Shown here: positions 19,652-21,564 of the stretch, piece by piece
How the letters are laid out: each line of letters opens with the position of its first letter
Position numbering within the stretch: position 1 is the stretch's first letter
Virus record (IMG/VR): IMGVR_UViG_3300044641_000709
Coordinates: 1-21,564 of that record
Source of the DNA: a virus
Direction: 5' to 3' (one strand)
Length of the DNA: 21,564 nucleotides
Program-made: the position numbers and the translations under genes
The notes under the pieces: generated by a model
Databases searched by the model: none
The model's input: the letters and a program-made list of their open reading frames with translations, nothing else
Told to the model about the DNA's origin: nothing

Positions 19652-19821
19652 TTTTTGGCTTTCATGGGCTTGGCTGTTTTGGCTGCTGCTTTAAAGTCTG
19701 CGGCTGTTGGTGCACCTTTCGAACCGACTTTGCGCATACGCTCAGGTGTCTTGCCTGCTGCCTTCTGTGCCGCGATGCGATCACGTTTGGCTGCGATGTT
19801 GGCATAGAGACCGGCTTTCAT
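19648..19821 (-). CDS. Tiny Lys/Ala-rich basic protein (57 aa)
   Basis: It starts and ends in ATGA overlaps with its neighbours. The sequence MKAGLYANIAAKRDRIAAQK continues with AGKTPERMRKVGSKGAPTAA and DFKAAAKTAKPMKAKK. The G-L-Y-x-N-I-x-x-K-R-x-R-I-A and R-M-R-K-x-G-x-K-G-A-P-T motifs form a family I recall between coat and adaptor genes in podoviruses. It is highly basic, histone-H1-like in its Lys/Ala C-terminus, and probably binds DNA or the inner capsid surface. It has no Cys or Trp. Function is not demonstrated. Confidence 0.82.
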   Translation of the reverse strand: MKAGLYANIAAKRDRIAAQKAAGKTPERMRKVGSKGAPTAADFKAAAKTAKPMKAKK

Positions 19822-19988
19822 TTCATGGCCTTCTTTGGTGCTTTGCTTGGCTTGCCTGCGGCCTTGGCTGCTTTTGTAGCCACGTTCAATGCGATGGCCA
19901 CAGATTGCTTTTGAGGCTTTCCTGACTTCATCTCTTTGGCAATGTTTTTGCCGATGGATTTGCTTGAGTAACCTTTTGTCAATGGCAT
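19818..19988 (-). CDS. Tiny basic phage protein, DUF6496-like (56 aa)
   Basis: AAAGGAG precedes the ATG. The product begins MPLTKGYSSKSIGKNIAKEM followed by KSGKPQKQSVAIALNVATKA, the recognisable signature MPLxKGxSxxxIxxNIxxx[ML]xxGxPQKQAxAIAxxxA of a widespread small phage protein. The remaining tail is AAKAAGKPSKAPKKAMK, H1-like and very basic. It overlaps the next basic gene by ATGA and follows the coat gene across a terminator-like hairpin. It may bind DNA or capsid; the family role is unknown. The DUF number is from memory. Confidence 0.85.
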   Translation of the reverse strand: MPLTKGYSSKSIGKNIAKEMKSGKPQKQSVAIALNVATKAAKAAGKPSKAPKKAMK

Positions 19989-20015
19989 GGTGTGCTCCTT
20001 TGAATGAAGAAAGAA

Positions 20016-20035
20016 GAAGGGGCCGAAGCCCCTTC
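20016..20035 (-). terminator. UUCG hairpin after the coat gene
   Basis: Read on the minus strand, GAAGGGGC pairs with GCCCCTTC across a TTCG tetraloop (8 bp), followed by a pyrimidine run TTCTTTCTTC, and lies 15 nt after the coat stop. The tail is U-rich but mixed, so partial termination is likely: high coat expression with reduced read-through to downstream tail genes. The core 14 nt equal the plus-strand hairpin at 2287-2300. Confidence 0.75.
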
Positions 20036-20049
20036 CCCCCTAGATCAGC

Positions 20050-21324
20050 TTAGGGCTGATTGAACAACAAGATGCCGGACATTTCAGGCTGCTTGTTGAC
20101 CACACCGAACAGTGTGTCCAAGCGATACTTGATTGTCATGCTGTCGATGTCGTAGAACTTCTGCATCACCAGCTCCACGCCCTGATCGGTGGTAGCACGC
20201 ATCACTGCGGTGCCAGCATCGGATGGGACTGCGTAGCGGCCAGGCAAGATTTCCAACGAATCACGCTGCCAGAACACGTTGATGTTCGAGGCTGCGGTGT
20301 TGAGCCAGTTGATGTTTGCGGCTGCAGTAGGAGTAACGATAACGTTTTGATACTGTGCAGATGCATCGCTTGCAACTTGGTTGGAGATAATGCCAGGGCT
20401 GATCACCATTTGTGTGCCGTTGGTCACGCTGATGACACGGAATGTCTTCAGTTGGCCAGTGGATTGCTTGGTGATGTGATGCACTGCAACCACGCCATCG
20501 ATCGTGAAGGCATCGCCAGCAACGATGCCAACTGTGTTGGACACAGTGACAGTCTGATAGCGGTTGTCAACGTTGATCTGGCCACCCACGGATGTGGAAG
20601 TTGCCTGTGGAACGAGGTAGTTGTTAGCAGAGTTTCTGGTGTCGATAGTAGTGACACCACCAGCTGCCGCAGCAATACGGTTTGCGTAGTCGAACTTGTA
20701 AGTGTCGAAGCCTGCGACCATGCCAACGAAGCTGCGCTCATATGCACGATCAGACTTAGCGTTGCCGAATGAACGGCTGGCTTGAGACAAGTTGCCTGCA
20801 ATGCCGTTGTAATCGCGGCTGGACAAGCCCAAGAAGCGATCGTAGTCAGGCACGCCTTGCTCGTTCATGATGCTGTCGCACAAGGCCACATCATCATAAT
20901 CACCGGCAGCTGTAGAGACTGGAACAACCAAAGTGCCTTGAGCAGCTGCGGTGTTCATGATCGCCACATTGATGTCGGATGCGAGCTTTTGCTTGGCTGA
21001 CTCACCCAAACGACCTTCTTGCAATGCGTCACGCAAGTCAAGAGTGGTCATTGTCCAAGGCACAGTCTTGCTGAAGCCAATGGTGGATGGCACAGACAAC
21101 TGAGTCATGTTCTGGTAAGAACCAGCGATGGTGGTACCAGGAGTGCTGGTGATGGATTGCGCCATGTAAGGCATTGGACGCCAGATGACGTTGTTGGTGC
21201 GTGCCATCATTGTCTGGTCTGTGTTGTAGACCGAAACGTGACGAGACAAGACCAGCAAGTCTTGGAAACCTTCGAGGATGTCTTCAAACGCTACGCGTTC
21301 TTCTTTGGAAAAGCTATTGGCCAT
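20050..21324 (-). CDS. Major capsid (coat) protein, P22 gp5-like (424 aa)
   Basis: An AGGAG RBS precedes the ATG. The order follows P22 coat: a helical N-terminus (MANSFSKEERVAFEDILEGF), NVIWRPMPYMAQS where P22 has NTIWMPVEQ, the conserved L-R-D-A-L segment, and KQKLASDINVAIMNTAAAQG resembling the P22 helix RKLANNVELKVANMAAEMG. A large inserted beta domain includes VGGQINVDNRYQTVTVSN, VVAVHHITKQ, FRVISVTNGTQMVISP, matching the P22 I-domain neighbourhood (VNVDNR, VVDGTHVEITP). The C-terminus has NINVFWQRDSLEILPG and YDIDSMTIKYRLDTLFGV. It forms the HK97-fold icosahedral shell, assembled with the scaffold encoded just upstream; the hairpin after it likely boosts its relative abundance. Confidence 0.93.
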   Translation of the reverse strand: MANSFSKEERVAFEDILEGFQDLLVLSRHVSVYNTDQTMMARTNNVIWRPMPYMAQSITSTPGTTIAGSYQNMTQLSVPSTIGFSKTVPWTMTTLDLRDALQEGRLGESAKQKLASDINVAIMNTAAAQGTLVVPVSTAAGDYDDVALCDSIMNEQGVPDYDRFLGLSSRDYNGIAGNLSQASRSFGNAKSDRAYERSFVGMVAGFDTYKFDYANRIAAAAGGVTTIDTRNSANNYLVPQATSTSVGGQINVDNRYQTVTVSNTVGIVAGDAFTIDGVVAVHHITKQSTGQLKTFRVISVTNGTQMVISPGIISNQVASDASAQYQNVIVTPTAAANINWLNTAASNINVFWQRDSLEILPGRYAVPSDAGTAVMRATTDQGVELVMQKFYDIDSMTIKYRLDTLFGVVNKQPEMSGILLFNQP

Positions 21325-21349
21325 GATGGGCTCCTAAATTAAAAAAATA

Positions 21350-21564
21350 TCATTTGGAAGCTGCTCGCTTCTGCGCTTTGTACTGGATGACTTTCGTCAT
21401 GTTGCCAGTTTTTTCCGCTTCTGCTCGCAGCCGTTCAAGGGTTGAGTCCACCGCCCCAGATACTCGGCCAGTTCCTGACACGATTCTCTCGGGTGGCGGG
21501 GCTGCCTTACGGTTTGTAACTTTCAATTCTTTCTCCAGTTTCGCTACCGCGAAGGCAAACTTTA
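21350..21564 (-). CDS. Probable scaffolding protein, C-terminal fragment
   Basis: The frame is open to the right edge and ends with TGA at 21350-21352, 25 nt before the coat start. The visible ~70 residues are charged and helical: KFAFAVAKLEKELKVTNRKA, then APPPERIVSGTGRVSGAVDS, and TLERLRAEAEKTGNMTKVIQ ending YKAQKRAASK. A basic helical C-terminus directly before the coat gene is what P22-type scaffolds use to bind coat, and the P-P-P-E-R-I-x-G-x-G motif then short helix is typical of phage scaffolds. The portal gene is expected further upstream, outside the window. The call is mainly positional. Confidence 0.65.
   Translation of the reverse strand, partial: KFAFAVAKLEKELKVTNRKAAPPPERIVSGTGRVSGAVDSTLERLRAEAEKTGNMTKVIQYKAQKRAASK

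Noticed and set aside
1-21564. tRNA genes, CRISPR arrays, IS elements, integrase or attachment sites
   Set aside because: Looked for by eye; no cloverleaf, regular repeat array, transposase or recombinase motif was found.

Overview
The window is part of the genome of a tailed phage (Caudoviricetes) with a short, P22-like (podovirus) virion. The evidence is a chain of P22-type morphogenesis proteins on the minus strand, in nearly the P22 gene order: scaffold C-terminus, coat protein, gp4-like head-tail adaptor, gp10-like tail hub, three successive ejection-type proteins, and a tailspike head-binding protein. Tight gene packing, ATGA start/stop overlaps and GGGGC-UUCG-GCCCC hairpins fit a virus of a Gram-negative host. 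I infer a freshwater beta-proteobacterium (Burkholderiales-like), but the sequence does not prove the host. No integrase, repressor, tRNA, IS element or CRISPR array is visible, so lifestyle is undecided.

Left arm (about 1-2960, plus strand): ten small genes read rightward. They start with the C-terminal end of a probable superfamily II helicase. Next come two small cysteine-rich proteins, a VRR-NUC nuclease, an Arc-like ribbon-helix-helix protein, a 43-aa peptide and a 162-aa unknown, all linked by 1-22 nt overlaps. A promoter-like gap (1808-1896) with a TTGTGGGA direct repeat precedes a 126-aa unknown. After a UUCG hairpin comes a trio of membrane, secreted and Cys-rich membrane proteins.

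Convergence (about 2860-2960): the plus and minus transcription units overlap tail to tail by 10 nt. An intrinsic terminator-like hairpin and a second hairpin lie inside the last plus-strand gene.

Minus-strand block, right to left: scaffold (partial), coat, two tiny Lys/Ala-rich proteins, a HeH-domain protein, gp4-like adaptor, two beta-rich virion proteins, a small basic protein, gp10-like hub, a coiled-coil protein, two 111-aa paralogues, a Zn-type Cys protein, an alpha-helical unknown, three ejection proteins (the first with a C-terminal S74 chaperone-like domain), then a receptor-binding module split over several proteins (head-binding adaptor, 184-aa fibre-like protein, 429-aa beta-helix spike, 116-aa probable assembly partner, 117-aa beta protein). 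It ends in a seven-gene lysis-type cassette: a coiled-coil/TM protein, two very small proteins, two single-TM proteins, a holin and an M15 peptidase endolysin.

Together the minus block builds the capsid, tail and ejection machinery and then lyses the cell. The plus block looks like DNA-metabolism and host-takeover accessory genes. Portal, terminase and replication genes are presumably outside the window. No gene-free stretch exceeds 300 nt. The largest gaps are 1808-1896, 13753-13830 and 19989-20049.
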